64,000 nucleotides of DNA from Volvox africanus. Its lineage: Eukaryota; Chlorophyta; Chlorophyceae; Chlamydomonadales; Volvocaceae. Below, piece after piece: positions 44,101 to 55,137 of this stretch. Numbering within the stretch: position 1 is the stretch's first letter; every line of letters starts with the position of its first letter. The stretch spans positions 4,316,001 through 4,380,000 of the forward strand of contig BSDZ01000010.1 of assembly GCA_030268105.1 (NCBI GenBank), given 5' to 3'. The position numbers and the translations under genes are program-made. The notes beneath the pieces are model-generated. The model searched no databases. It was not told the origin of the DNA and saw nothing but the letters and a program-made list of their open reading frames with translations.

Positions 44101-45315
44101 ATTCACCAGCTAGATGTGACGACTGCGTTCTTGAATGGAGAACTGAAGGAGGATCTTTGGATGGAGCAGCCACCGGGGTACGAGTCGGAAACTCCAGGCC
44201 TGGCCTGTCACCTGCATAAGTCCATCTATGGTCTAAAGCAGGCCCCACGGTGCTGGTATGATAAGTTGTGTGAGAAGTTTGCCGAGATTGGGCTGTTCCC
44301 GTCTAAATCAGATCCGGCTATGTTTCTGAAGGTTGATGAAAGGGGAGTGGTGGTTGCATTGGTTCATGTGGATGATACGTGTGTGGCCTCAGATGATTTA
44401 GAATTGGTGCGGAAGGTGAAAGAGGCGATTGGTCAGTGCTTCAAGATTCGGGACCTAGGGGAGGCACGAGTATTTTTGGGCATGGATATTCGTCGAGAGA
44501 AGGATGGCGATATTGTGTTGAGTCAATCTCGTTATATTGAGCAGATTCTGGAGCGGCACAACATGCTGGATGCCAAAGATCGGGCAACTCCTCTGGCAAT
44601 GGGCACAAGGGCTGCCCCAGTGACTGATGATGAAGGCAAACTGCTGGAGGACCCAACGCCTTACCGAGCTCTGGTGGGAGAACTCAACTACCTTGCAGTG
44701 AGTACACGTCCCGACCTGGCCTATGCCCTGAGTGTGCTTTCCCGGTCCATGGCTAAGCCTACCCGCGCTGCAATGAGTGCGGCAAAGGGAGTGCTGCGGT
44801 ACCTGGCGGGTACTCGGGAGATGGGTCTTCGGTTTCCTGGCGGACAAGGGCTGCAGCTGGATGGCTACAGTGATTCGGATTGGGCAGGAGACACAGTTAC
44901 CCGCAGGTCAACAACTGGTTATGTTTTCCGAGTGAACGGTACTGCGATAAGTTGGAGCAGCCAGCTGCAGCGTACCGTGGCAGCATCATCAGTGGAGGCA
45001 GAGTATCAAGCTCTTTCCAGTGCGGTGAGAGAAGCCCTTTGGCTGTCAAAGCTGTCTGACGATCTGAAGATCGGCACCTCCCCCTCGATTATTAAGGTGG
45101 ATTCCCAGGGGGGGATGAATATCAGCAACAACCCTATGACGTCCCAGCGGTCCAAGCATATTGATGTGATGCATCATCTAGTCAGAGAGCGGGTCGCAAG
45201 TGGGGAGGTTGAGCTTAGGTACTGCCCTACGGAGAAGATGGTGGCTGATGTGATGACGAAGGCCTTGGGTGAAGCCAAGTTCAAGTGGTGCCGTGCCTCC
45301 ATGGGTGTAGTCTAG
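41128..45315 (+). CDS. Copia A2 Gag-Pol polyprotein (1395 aa)
   Basis: Gag zinc knuckle near residue 217, protease DSGA near 315, integrase from ~529 with SDQGGEF near 594, RT from ~930 with LDVTTAFLNG near 994 and HVDD near 1080, and RNase H DSDWAGD near 1248. It lacks five residues that A1 has near position 52, a 15 bp loss between two copies of GTGAAGA. One RNase H residue differs from A1 (Gly versus Ala after DSQG). Otherwise complete and uninterrupted. Confidence 0.95.
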   Translation: MGKDKLAEPLDLNNYSTWAYRFENLCAEHNLNRALLTEPVTDEEVAASERVKNVKDCHLPVIKASPNAKMAWDGLAAIFAANNHARRSQLRQEYTKLAMKKGEALPVYLARVRELHTDLLKVGQATSEQDMTYAMLTGLPQKYEVIVSILTTQSGELTLSSATAQLLAFEARVGSMHEASTSSSAFVSAGRGSSATGSAPRRGGSHVRGGSREPLQCWNCGKPGHLERGCTAPRMAQRSGSWSSAPRGPGYGSGGLERTRMGGHGEAAGGPSLGSDRRGYGRHDHVDGAGDRGNASPRNFAFVASGSDRLKGWYLDSGASHHLTYDADQIVDVRELAESEKFEILSVNGGIIRPTAVGTLRLIPGVNMHARVTVEEVYLVPDSFANVLSVAALDKQGGSVCFEDGQVTMRKGGEKILTGQRLGDLYALSCFSIPRSASRLRYTQPFGGVAHGKSASESMDLWHRRYGHLGLGNLERLVGEGMVSGVRFAKEQVKGAGDAGVCEPCVMSRQRRGPFPSTGHKVDQPLALIHLDVCGPMPERTPTGSLYLTVLLDDYTGFSAVAFTPTKEAVKDKVMTMVNQLETYSGFRVKEVRSDQGGEFINSPLQEFFRTKGIRHGPTVGYAPEQNGAAERLNRTLLEKMRALLAESQLPQCMWAEAVSTANYLRNISPVSGRPCTPYEAFSGEHPDVSHLRVFGCTAYVHIPKEKRNKLDPVSRKGVLVGYGDAGQYRILFSDNVVSVHSDVTFDERNVGEKAQQASRAKKSVRWRNPVDSTPDSDSDSDDDDDNDEWEPAPHTQGGGSSTGAGGSGNNSGGPTGGGDASGAGPSGSSSGAGPSVGAAGASNNFETRYPVRDRKRPSEWWRSEDPRSVAGRVHVAAATKVSEPNTYAEAVSGAQASEWKRAMDDEINSQLANGTWTLETPPPGTKLIPCRWVYKVKHNPDGSVERFKARLVAKGFVQREGVDYGELFAPTSRSSSFRVLLAVAAARKMPIHQLDVTTAFLNGELKEDLWMEQPPGYESETPGLACHLHKSIYGLKQAPRCWYDKLCEKFAEIGLFPSKSDPAMFLKVDERGVVVALVHVDDTCVASDDLELVRKVKEAIGQCFKIRDLGEARVFLGMDIRREKDGDIVLSQSRYIEQILERHNMLDAKDRATPLAMGTRAAPVTDDEGKLLEDPTPYRALVGELNYLAVSTRPDLAYALSVLSRSMAKPTRAAMSAAKGVLRYLAGTREMGLRFPGGQGLQLDGYSDSDWAGDTVTRRSTTGYVFRVNGTAISWSSQLQRTVAASSVEAEYQALSSAVREALWLSKLSDDLKIGTSPSIIKVDSQGGMNISNNPMTSQRSKHIDVMHHLVRERVASGEVELRYCPTEKMVADVMTKALGEAKFKWCRASMGVV

Positions 45316-45327
45316 TGGGGTTTGCAC

Positions 45328-45337
45328 CGAGGGGGCG
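45328..45337 (+). other. Polypurine tract of copia A2
   Basis: CGAGGGGGCG abuts the 3' LTR, as in A1. Confidence 0.7.
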
Positions 45338-45640
45338 TGTTAAGTCTTGGACGGTGCAAACATTGGTTGCCACAACCTTGGAACTGTCCTAGAGAAGGAG
45401 CTCAGAGCTGTCCTAGAGAAGGAGCTTGGAACTGTCCTAGAGTTAAGTGGAGCCATCCGAGAGGACAACCGGGCGGAACTCTTGGAATAGCTAACAGCAG
45501 GCAATAATAGTATTTAAGGGTGCATAAACTCTGCAATAGTCACCCAACAGCTAGCAATCGTCTAGTGTCTTATACATCTGACCTCCTCTGACCTCTGTAA
45601 TACTTCATAGCAGCTTTATACTTCCTTTATCTCCTTAACA
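45338..45640 (+). repeat. 3' LTR of copia A2
   Basis: Differs from the 5' LTR by one G to A change (GAGCTCAGAG versus GAGCTCGGAG). Confidence 0.95.
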
Positions 45641-47428
45641 GTCCGGCATGGGGCCGCAGACGTCCACATGAATGAGCTCCATTGGTCTATCAGATTTGTG
45701 CCCCGTGGATTTGTGGGTTCCGCGCGTTTGCCGTGATAAAACACAAGTCTCGCAGTTGGCGGGGTTGACCTTCTGTTGTGGTACATCGTTGACGCCTATC
45801 ACCATTCCGTGCCTGATTAGCTTCTGCAGACCTCCGAGTCCGATGTGCCCAAAGCGTCGGTGCCACAGGCCTTCGCTTTGGCTTGACAGCTTAGCGGGGG
45901 CAGCACCGGCAAAGCTGAAATGTGCGTCGTTAGGTTGATCGACGTCGCACTCCAACCTGTATAAGTTACCTTCTCGTCGGCCTGCAATGACGATGTCTCC
46001 ATAACGCTTCACGTAGACCATATGCTTGGTGAACATGATTTCCCCTTCATCGGATTTGTCGTTGATAGACGAGACGGACAGGACTTTGACGCAGCTGTGT
46101 GGCACCACGTATACGTTGTTGATGGTGATTTTGGTGTCGGGGTAGAGTGTGGACACCAGTATGAGGGTGCCTACTGCGATAGGTTGAATGGTTTCCCCAC
46201 CCATGCTCATGATGTCAAAACGTTCCCGTCGGCTTATTCCAACCACGTTGGTTAGCTCCCGTTCGTCGTACGTGATGTGGTGAGATGCGCCGGAGTCCAC
46301 GTACCACCCTTGTAATTTGTCGTATTGGGATCCCACGAAAGCGCAGTTCTCTGGTTGATTGGATCGTCGCCCTCCACTCTCCTGATGACTTGTTGGCCTG
46401 GATAACGCTGTGGCGTCGACGGTGTTGTGGCTCCTGTTGCCCTGGCGGTTGTAGTTGCCATCTTGCCTGTCGCGTCTTATTTGGCCTGGAGGTTGTGGTA
46501 TGCGTGGGGTGCGGCATTGTCGCGCGGTATGTCCATAATTTCCGCATAGTTGGCATTGCACTGTCCCGCCGTAGCCATAACCAGATCTGTGTTCATGTTG
46601 GCTTACTCCGTTGCGGCCATCTCTTCCATAACTCCATGCATCGCATTGATTGATGATTGGCATATTCCTGTATCCTCGATCAAATGTGTTGCCGCGATGG
46701 TTCCATCCGTCGTGGCCGTTGTTGGCAGCGCTCCATGTGCCTCCTCGACTTGTGCCGGTAAATGCGACCGAATTATCTCCATAGTCGCGTTCAATTGTAT
46801 CATTGCGATTGCGGCTAGCCTCGCTGTGATATTGTCCGGTGCTCCAATTGTCTCTTTGGCTTGTTGCACTGAAAGCAACGGAATCACCCTCTGCATCGAC
46901 TCGTTTCTCAAAAGCCAATAGTTGAGCGCCCACGGTATCCAAATTGTATTGGCCATTGACTGTCAGCGTGGTAACAATAACCGAGAATTTCTTCGGTAGT
47001 CCCACCAGTAGATTGTAGGTAACTTCCCGTTCGGTAACGGGGTGTCCCACTTCCACCAAGTCCGTATATAGATTGCGGACGCGAGCCAGATATAAGATTA
47101 GGGCTTCATTTTGTGCCATTTTAAGGGCTGACAGTTCAGCAACAAGCTGAGATTTTCTTGCGTCGCTGCTTGCCGCAAAAACAGCCGCGAGCCTCTCCCA
47201 TGCTCCCTTGGCGTTGGGCGCTGCTCTGATAATTGCCAAGTGATGATCTTGGACATTTTTGACAAGGATGTTTCTGACCTTGTTTGACGCGGCAATGTCC
47301 TCGTCGGTCATTGGTTCGTCTCTCAGCCATCTATCCAGGTTGTTCTCTTGCATCATAGATTGGAACCTGAACGACCACGTAGCATAATTGCTCAGACCTA
47401 ATGGGTCTGATAACCTATCCTTTCCCAT
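45641..47428 (-). CDS. Copia B Gag-protease-integrase, 5' part
   Basis: 596 codons from ATG at 47428. It contains Gag with zinc knuckle CQLCGNYGHTARQC, protease DSGASHH, a GAG-pre-integrase segment (LWHRRFGHIGLGGL) and the first integrase aspartate in HVDVCGPMP. A2 is inserted two codons later. Allowing for the 5 bp duplication, the two parts are in frame and would total ~1468 aa, so B was intact when A2 landed. Confidence 0.93.
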
Positions 47429-47587
47429 CGCTGCGTGTTATAGTTCCCGATGTAGGCAGGCGATTATGGTCGTTGTTGACCAGAGGCGGCGGTCGCTGTG
47501 CTCCGTATTTGCCACCACCAATTGAAAACGCTTGGCCAAAAGATTGATGCCTATGCCTTGACGAGATAATTACGGCTCAGAAGAGCC

Positions 47588-47600
47588 GGGGCTCATAACC
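47588..47600 (-). other. Primer binding site of copia B
   Basis: The minus strand reads GGTTATGAGCCCC next to the LTR, the same 13 bases as in family A despite unrelated LTRs. Confidence 0.7.
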
Positions 47601-47882
47601 TCTTACGAGGATAGGAGCAACCGATGCGAAACGTGGATAGATTACAATGTATTGACGCAAGAACCGTGTATATTTGACATAAATAATTATAGTATCAACG
47701 TTAGTAACGCGCAAGACTAATTAGCGCAGAGTGCGCACAAACAATATACTCGCGATAATAACTGTACGGCACTCGTCGCGATACCTAACTTACATCGCGG
47801 TTACTCGCACCTAAGTAAGAGCTATTGCACAACTGTTATCAGACGGTATTATGATGACGTGAAATCCCGCATAATCACAACA
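47601..47882 (-). repeat. 5' LTR of copia B
   Basis: 282 bp. It differs from the 3' LTR by one base (TTGACATAAA versus TTGGCATAAA on the plus strand). The untranslated leader 47429-47600 follows it in the element. Confidence 0.93.
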
Positions 47883-50113
47883 GCGCCTGTGCAGCTGCTT
47901 AGCCGCTGCACTCGGTGGCTGAAGAAGGAAATTAGCGCGCCTTTCAAGGGGAAGGCTTGGAACCAGGCTCAGAAGAAACTAACTATCCACGTATCCCTAA
48001 AACAGCCATCTGTTCAATTGGTATCCCCTGAAGTAAGCAGAATCAGTATACGAAAGGATCATGATCGTGGTGAGCCATTAAAATGGAGCAGGTCATATGA
48101 GCAGGCCGCCATCAACAAAGCCGTCCGCGACAACGTGCCGTACAACCTCGACAGCAGCCTGAAGAATCCACGGGTCCTCATTGCGAAGGATATTCAACGT
48201 GAGCCGCATCTGCAGCCCGTTTGGGATAAGTGCTTTGCTGCTGGCTTTGCACAAGTGGCTGACTTACAGCCAAGAGTTACGGTCGACTGCTTCAAGAAGA
48301 AATGGCAAAAGTACGTACATGTTTATTTTCCTAATGTCATGCTTCTAGTGATTATCTTGTTTGTGGTAATCATACATGCCATCCATATCACTAGCTTACT
48401 TTCAGTGGGGACAGACAACAATAGAATGAAGCATGCACAGCATCATAAGTAAGCACTTTCATTCGGTGCATCCCATGTACTTTGTAGATACGCAACGGAT
48501 TACAATGCCCAACGTGCAAGGGAAGAAAAGGTGAAGGCCACCCACAAGGAGGAACTTGCCTGCAAGCCAGGTTTGTGAGCTCCTATCCTACTGCTACTGT
48601 CATCCATATACTTGTTTTACAACATTTTTTGATCAGGTTGATTGATAAAAAAATTCCTTTCTATGTATTTTGAAAAATGGAATTTGGGGTAAACGTGGGC
48701 CAAAGATTTGTTTTACGACAGAGGACATGCACGCCGCTTACGCTATGTACTGGATTACGAAAATTTTTGACAATGATGTGTATTATGGCATCTGGCGTTG
48801 ATGTTCGTCTTCGCATTATTTTTATGTAGAGGACCTTGAGAAGAAGCCATGGAAGAAGCTATGGAACAAGGAGTCTCGGGCAGCCTGGAGGAGCTTCAAG
48901 TACGCTCAGCCAGATAACCCAGATGCGGGTCCCAGTGAGCGCCGCATTGCGATGGAGGATTTGAATGTGACAGATCGGCAGCAGGAGCTTATTAATGCAC
49001 TTGTGCAGCGGAAGCAGATTGAAAGCAGTAAGACATCCTTCACCGTACCAGCCACTCCAGTGCCGGTTGGAGCTGGTGGAACAGCTCAGCATACACCAGG
49101 CCTTGGTGCACTGGAGTTGCCAAAAGGCACTACGGTAAGATGTGATTATGCATGTGTTCACTTTTATTATTGCTGCTGCTTCGCCACCCTAATAGTACGT
49201 ACTTCTTAGTATGTTTGCAGAAAGTACGTCACAGTTCATGCATAACATTTGTTTCTTATTTTAGCTAGTTAAACAATAACAAATTTTTCATGCCTTTATT
49301 TCCTCATTTACGAAATGCTTAATTGCTACCAAACCGCAGAAAAGCGGCCAAAATGACGAGCCGCCAGGAACTCAGGATGGGCGCACTAGCCAACGCCAAA
49401 AGCAGCCCGCACATGGTGAAGATGCATTGATGATGGTGCTGGCTGCCAATGCAGCTCGCATACATCAGAAGGAGAAGGAGATCAAGGCCGCTAGACGCCG
49501 ACAGGTTAGTCCAAATAATAGTGGTAAAGAGAGTGGATGAAGGGGTGTGCAAATTTCCAGGCGCGCTTAGCAAGGTTATTGCAGGATGGGTGATGTACAT
49601 TACTGATTGCATCTACAGGGAGGGATGTACAGGTCATTAATGTCCTTTAACCTGTTTTCTCCATTTTGTCTTTTATGTAATTGTTCCTATATTCCTCAAA
49701 CATACTTCCTATTCATGTAGGCAAAGAGTTCAGAGCCCTCTAAGGCAAGGAACTCCAGCAGGAATGCTACAAACTCAAGCAAGGCGGCAGCGAAAAAGGT
49801 ACAGCCCATTCATCCTGTCTTCCCGTTTTAGTGAGTTGTAATTTTATGTTTCGTTCTAGTCTTTTAATTTGCTGCGTGCTTTGTGGTTTGATGTGGTATA
49901 TGTCGATTTGTTTTTCTCTTTTTTAATAAAAAATGTAAGCTTATCATTTCTAAAATCATATATGTATGTTAATGGTGGGCCTTGAAGGTAACGAACAATG
50001 ACGATGTGTGGCCATCCACGAAAGTGAGACGGACAAGCACGGGCATCAAAAGAAAGGTACATTATATTGAGGCCCATAGGTCTGGTATTCCAAGCATCTT
50101 TCGGAGGACATAA

Positions 50114-50436
50114 AGACTGGGTGGAACATGGTTACCAGGAGGTTAGCAGATATCCCTCAAGAACCGTAGCTGTCGATCTGCAACCACATCTCAAACACGT
50201 CCAGCCATCTTTTCTTTCAGCCAGGCATATCCAAACTGACCCACGGTTATTCTTGCCTCTGCATGCATTCAATATGCATGTACATGCAGGAGAACAATCT
50301 TATTTTCTTCCAAAGGCATGCATCCGTCAAACAAGGCAAGATGTTTAATAATGCCCTACAATAGGCCTCAACACTTCTCTTACCTTGGCACACTACAACG
50401 CCATCACCATTATTCACAGTGACCCTCCACAGAGGG
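50114..50436. other. Convergent P/U intergenic segment with empty copia A site
   Basis: Between the P stop and the U stop in unit 6, this holds the undisturbed single GACCC at about 50238-50242, which is duplicated around element A in units 1-5. A plus-strand frame (50067-50348, 93 codons from a TTG) runs through it and could be an alternative last exon of P, entered at an acceptor near 50138. The same arrangement is present in units 7 and 8. Confidence 0.6.
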
Positions 50437-52029
50437 TCATCCAAACGTTATTTGTACGCTTGAACAGTGCTTCCTGAGGCAAGAAGCTCGGCTGGGTTTG
50501 AAGGGTTCCAGCAGCTGTAACTGCCCATGATCCATGGCCCCTAACTGTGAAAGTACACCAAGTTCTGCTGCATCGGGTTCATCATCCTCAGATTCAGGAT
50601 AACTATGTTGGCATAAGTTATCCAGGATTGCTGATATATATTCTAGAGTTTGCCGGTGATTAGGATTGGCAGGATCAAGATCATCCATAACGTGAATGAG
50701 AGCAGAAACAAGTGAGGAGGGCAGAGCTGTTTCTTCCTGAACCTGCGAATGTCCACTGCTATCCCCTGACAACACCTCTGATGTATGCCCTGAACTGTCC
50801 GTGCTGCTACTGCTGTGGTCTTCATTATGATCATCAGAGGTGTTGAAGTCATTCTCATTGTCCATGTTTAAGTTGGTATCCTCTGGGAAAGAAAGTCTGC
50901 ATCTCTTCATGTGCCCATAAAGCTGCGACCGTGTCCTTCCAGTAAATGGGCATTGAGTACATGCATAAACCTCCTGACCAAGAGGGTCCTGACAACGACT
51001 GAACTTGTGCTTTTGCAGCCATGCATCTGTGAATTTTGCAGCACAGTAATATTGCATTCATTTAATCATGCTGTCATGCAAGTAAGGAGATACGTAGATG
51101 TAGCTTGCATGCCAATTTGGCGTGAGGGATATTTTAATTTTTTCCGTGCATACATGCATGGCCACGGTGGATGGCAATTGGAAGGGTTTCATTGGACCCA
51201 TCCAAACAAACCACAGTGCCTGGCTCATCACACCAAAGCCCGGGCTAGTATAAATAACTGTACTTTGATTTAAAATTATTGACAGCATGAGTGGGTGGCT
51301 GGTACGAGATGAGTGCACAATGAATGTTCCAAATAAATATATCCCTTAAAAACCTATATGAACATAAGTCATCCGTGCGCACCTGATATGTTATCCCTTT
51401 TGGATGAGGCTGGGCGCTTGTTCAGAAGCCTTCCACTGCCTCCAAGGAGGCGGCCAAGAACTTTAACATGGTACTGGTTATGTAAGCCGTACAAGCCAAG
51501 ATGTTTATCTCGATCTGATAGCACGTCCCCTCTACTAGAAGTCAACCTCCAAACTGATCCAGGTTGAAATGTAAATAAGGAATTACTGGAGACGAAGTCC
51601 ATGAGCTGTCCCACAGTTGAGTCCGTACTTCCAGAAAACGTCAACGTCCGTGACCCAGGTAAAACGACGAAAAGCTGAAGAGCTCGTTCATCATGATTGG
51701 ACTGTGTAAATGACACCGTTGAGCAGTATCGCCCTATCGTAACGCCCAACACTGTGATGAGAACAAAAACAGAAGAACCCATGAGGATCCACACTAAATA
51801 TTCTGTAACATATACATCAACTAAAACAGGGGCATACAGAGCAACGTAAGAGGCAACAGCAATACCGAAAGTAATGCCACAGAAAAAGCCTAATAAAAGG
51901 TGGGCCATGAGCATGTAATAATATACAGTAAAGTAGCAGGATCAGACTGTTTTTCCTTACAGAACTGATATCTGACAAAGGGGAACGACTCCTCCATTGT
52001 ATGGAGTGGTACAGGCAGTACTCATGCAT
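50437..52029 (-). CDS. Gene U copy 6 (Lys to Thr variant)
   Basis: Exons 52029-51961, 51701-51383 and 51026-50437. It differs from copies 1-5 by one replacement, Lys to Thr in the run of serines after the zinc finger. Confidence 0.58.
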
Positions 52030-52699
52030 GTGGAGTACGAGATATTAAAGTGGAACGTGCATGTCCGCGTAATTTACACTTGAAGTAAATTTTCAATAAC
52101 GAATGATAGACTTGAATAGTAAATTACATGCATACGCACAGGAAGCTCCTTATACATGCATGTACGTGAAATACTGGGATACAGCCTCATCATCATACTT
52201 CCAGGAGCTTGCTAATAAGAAACTTGATTAACATTCCTTAAAAATAATTTATGACGTTTCTCATGAACTCGTTGACTAGCTTTTACGACAACCAACCGTT
52301 ACATGCCGCAAATCGCTAGCCGCATGCGAAGAGCTAAACAGATTTTTTATGTAGGACGACGGCAATCATCAATATTATTGTAAAATAACATTCTTTATTG
52401 CTGCTGCACCTTGTATATATGTTAAGATTTAAAGGCTAGTGCACAGCATAACTTTTATAGCAGTTGCTCTTGCTTGCTTCACGGGTGGCATTAAATGTAC
52501 ATATAAAGGATGTTGTAAAGCAGGGTTACGAAACATTGTTGCTTACATGGGATTGATTGGCAGCAGCACAACCCTGGACGGAGTACCAAAGCACTTCTCT
52601 TCACTTTTTAGTAGTACGTAGGGCCCATGCCTCATGTCTGCAGCTGTATGTATCCTGCTGAAGGAGCAAGTTATTTGCAATAGTACAACCTTTTAATGA

Positions 52700-55137
52700 A
52701 TGGAGACACATTCACCAGTTGTTTGTAAACTGCTGGTCTGCTGTCCTAATGAAGAAAAGAGGCGTATTGATACTGAGATAAATCTGTCAGTGGTAGATTT
52801 CGAGCAGCTCCTTACTGATGCAGCTGGCGCAAAATCAATCAGTGAAGTTTCAGTTCAGGTTTTAGACTCGGAGGATGAGGATGGCAAGCTTGTGGCCCAG
52901 CAGGTGGCACCTGTGCAGCTGCTTAGCCGCTGCACTCGGTGGCTGAAGAAGGAAATTAGCGCGCCTTTCAAGGGGAAGGCTTGGAACCAGGCTCAGAAGA
53001 AACTCACTATCCACGTATCCCTTAAACAGCCATCTGTTCAATTGGTATCCCCTGAAGTAAGCAGAATCAGTATACGAAAGGATCATGATCGTGGTGAGCC
53101 ATTAAAGTGGAGCAGGTCATATGAGCAGGCCGCCATCAACAAAGCCGTCCGCGACAACGTGCTGTACAACCTCGACAGCAGCCTGAAGAATCCACGGGTC
53201 CTCATTGCGAAGGATATTCAACGTGAGCCGCATCTGCAGCCCGTTTGGGATAAGTGCTTTGCTGCTGGCTTTGCACAAGTGGCTGACTTACAGCCAAGAG
53301 TTACGGTCGACTGCTTCAAGAAGAAATGGCAAAAGTACGTACATGTTTATTTTCCTAATGTCATGCTTCTAGTGATTATCTTGTTTGTGGTAATCATACA
53401 TGCCATCCATATCACTAGCTTACTTTCAGTGGGGGCAGACAACAATAGAATGAAGCATGCACAGCATCATAAGTAAGCACTTTCATTCGGTGCATCCCAT
53501 GTACTTTGTAGATACGCAACGGATTACAATGCCCAACGTGCAAGGGAAGAAAAGGTGAAGGCCACCCACAAGGAGGAACTTGCCTGCAAGCCAGGTTTGT
53601 GAGCTCCTATCCTACTGCTACTGTCATCCATATACTTGTTTTACAACATTTTTTGATCAGGTTGATTGATAAAAAAATTCCTTTCTATGTATTTTGAAAA
53701 ATGGAATTTGGGGTAAACGTGGGCCAAAGATTTGTTTTACGACAGAGGACATGCACGCCGCTTACGCTATGTACTGGATTACGAAAATTTTTGACAATGA
53801 TGTGTATTATGGCATCTGGCGTTGATGTTCGTCTTCGCATTATTTTTATGTAGAGGACCTTGAGAAGAAGCCATGGAAGAAGCTATGGAACAAGGAGTCT
53901 CGGGCAGCCTGGAGGAGCTTCAAGTACGCTCAGCCAGATAACCCAGATGCGGGTCCCAGTGAGCGCCGCATTGCGATGGAGGATTTGAATGTGACAGATC
54001 GGCAGCAGGAGCTTATTAATGCACTTGTGCAGCGGAAGCAGATTGAAAGCAGTAAGACATCCTTCACCGTACCAGCCACTCCAGTGCCGGTTGGAGCTGG
54101 TGGAACAGCTCAGCATACACCAGGCCTTGGTGCACTGGAGTTGCCAAAAGGCACTACGGTAAGATGTGATTATGCATGTGTTTACTTTTATTATTGCTGC
54201 TGCTTCGCCACCCTAATAGTACGTACTTCTTAGTATGTTTGCAGAAAGTACGTCACAGTTCATGCATAACATTTGTTTCTTATTTTAGCTAGTTAAACAA
54301 TAACAAATTTTTCATGCCTTTATTTCCTCATTTACGAAATGCTTAATTGCTACCAAACCGCAGAAAAGCGGCCAAAATGACGAGCCGCCAGGAACTCAGG
54401 ATGGGCGCACTAGCCAACGCCAAAAGCAGCCCGCACATGGTGAAGATGCATTGATGATGGTGCTGGCTGCCAATGCAGCTCGCATACATCAGAAGGAGAA
54501 GGAGATCAAGGCCGCTAGACGCCGACAGGTTAGTCCAAATAATAGTGGTAAAGAGAGTGGATGAAGGGGTGTGCAAATTTCCAGGCGCGCTTAGCAAGGT
54601 TATTGCAGGATGGGTGATGTACATTACTGATTGCATCTACAGGGAGGGATGTACAGGTCATTAATGTCCTTTAACCTGTTTTCTCCATTTTGTCTTTTAT
54701 GTAATTGTTCCTATATTCCTCAAACATACTTCCTATTCATGTAGGCAAAGAGTTCAGAGCCCTCTAAGGCAAGGAACTCCAGCAGGAATGCTACAAACTC
54801 AAGCAAGGCGGCAGCGAAAAAGGTACAGCCCATTCATCCTGTCTTCCCGTTTTAGTGAGTTGTAATTTTATGTTTCGTTCTAGTCTTTTAATTTGCTGCG
54901 TGCTTTGTGGTTTGATGTGGTATATGTCGATTTGTTTTTCTCTTTTTTAATAAAAAATGTAAGCTTATCATTTCTAAAATCATATATATATGTTAATGGT
55001 GGGCCTTGAAGGTAACGAACAATGACGATGTGTGGCCATCCACGAAAGTGAGACGGACAAGCACGGGCATCAAAAGAAAGGTACATTATATTGAGGCCCA
55101 TAGGTCTGGTATTCCAAGCATCTTTCGGAGGACATAA
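52700..55137 (+). CDS. Gene P copy 6 (P155L variant)
   Basis: Exons 52700-53334, 53512-53594, 53854-54158, 54364-54528, 54745-54822 and 55012-55137. It carries the only amino acid replacement seen among the copies, CCG to CTG at codon 155, plus four synonymous exon 1 variants (L11, A70, L102, L108). Confidence 0.72.

Larger units (their letters stand above)
40781..45640 (+). mobile_element. Copia retrotransposon A2, apparently complete, nested in B
   Basis: 4860 bp with 303 bp LTRs (40781-41083, 45338-45640) and a GTCCG duplication (40776-40780, 45641-45645). It lies in the B integrase coding region in the opposite orientation. LTRs differ at one base. The open polyprotein and full motif set make it a potential autonomous partner for A1. 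Confidence 0.97.
37570..47882 (-). mobile_element. Copia retrotransposon B, minus strand, split by A2
   Basis: 282 bp LTRs at 37570-37851 (3') and 47601-47882 (5'), with GCGCC duplicated at 37565-37569 and 47883-47887. Without A2 and one target duplication the element is ~5.45 kb. LTRs start TGTTGTG and end GTAAGA, an end other than the usual CA, and differ at one base. It inserted into exon 1 of P copy 5. Confidence 0.95.
25269..48391 (+). repeat. Array unit 5 (expanded by nested retrotransposons)
   Basis: Unit sequence is present at 25269-29363, 36835-37569 and 47883-48391. The gaps are the chromovirus G and copia B (with A2 nested inside). The left segment matches the units 2-4 subfamily; segments right of G match units 6-8 at most diagnostic sites. 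Confidence 0.95.
37358..50113 (+). pseudogene. Gene P copy 5, split by copia B in exon 1
   Basis: Exon 1 starts at 37358 and is broken after residue ~70 by element B, which lies at 37570-47882 with the target duplication at 37565-37569 and 47883-47887. Exon 1 resumes at 47888 and ends at 48310. The remaining exons are 48488-48570, 48830-49134, 49340-49504, 49721-49798 and 49988-50113, all intact. The reading frame enters B and stops about 13 codons later, so this copy is disrupted. The upstream region is also interrupted by chromovirus G. Confidence 0.9.
48392..53415 (+). repeat. Array unit 6 (no LTR, 5024 bp)
   Basis: Right-subfamily unit with the uninterrupted copia A target site at about 50237-50242. 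It shares a shorter poly-A tract in P intron 5 and a Lys to Thr change in gene U with units 7 and 8. Confidence 0.95.
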
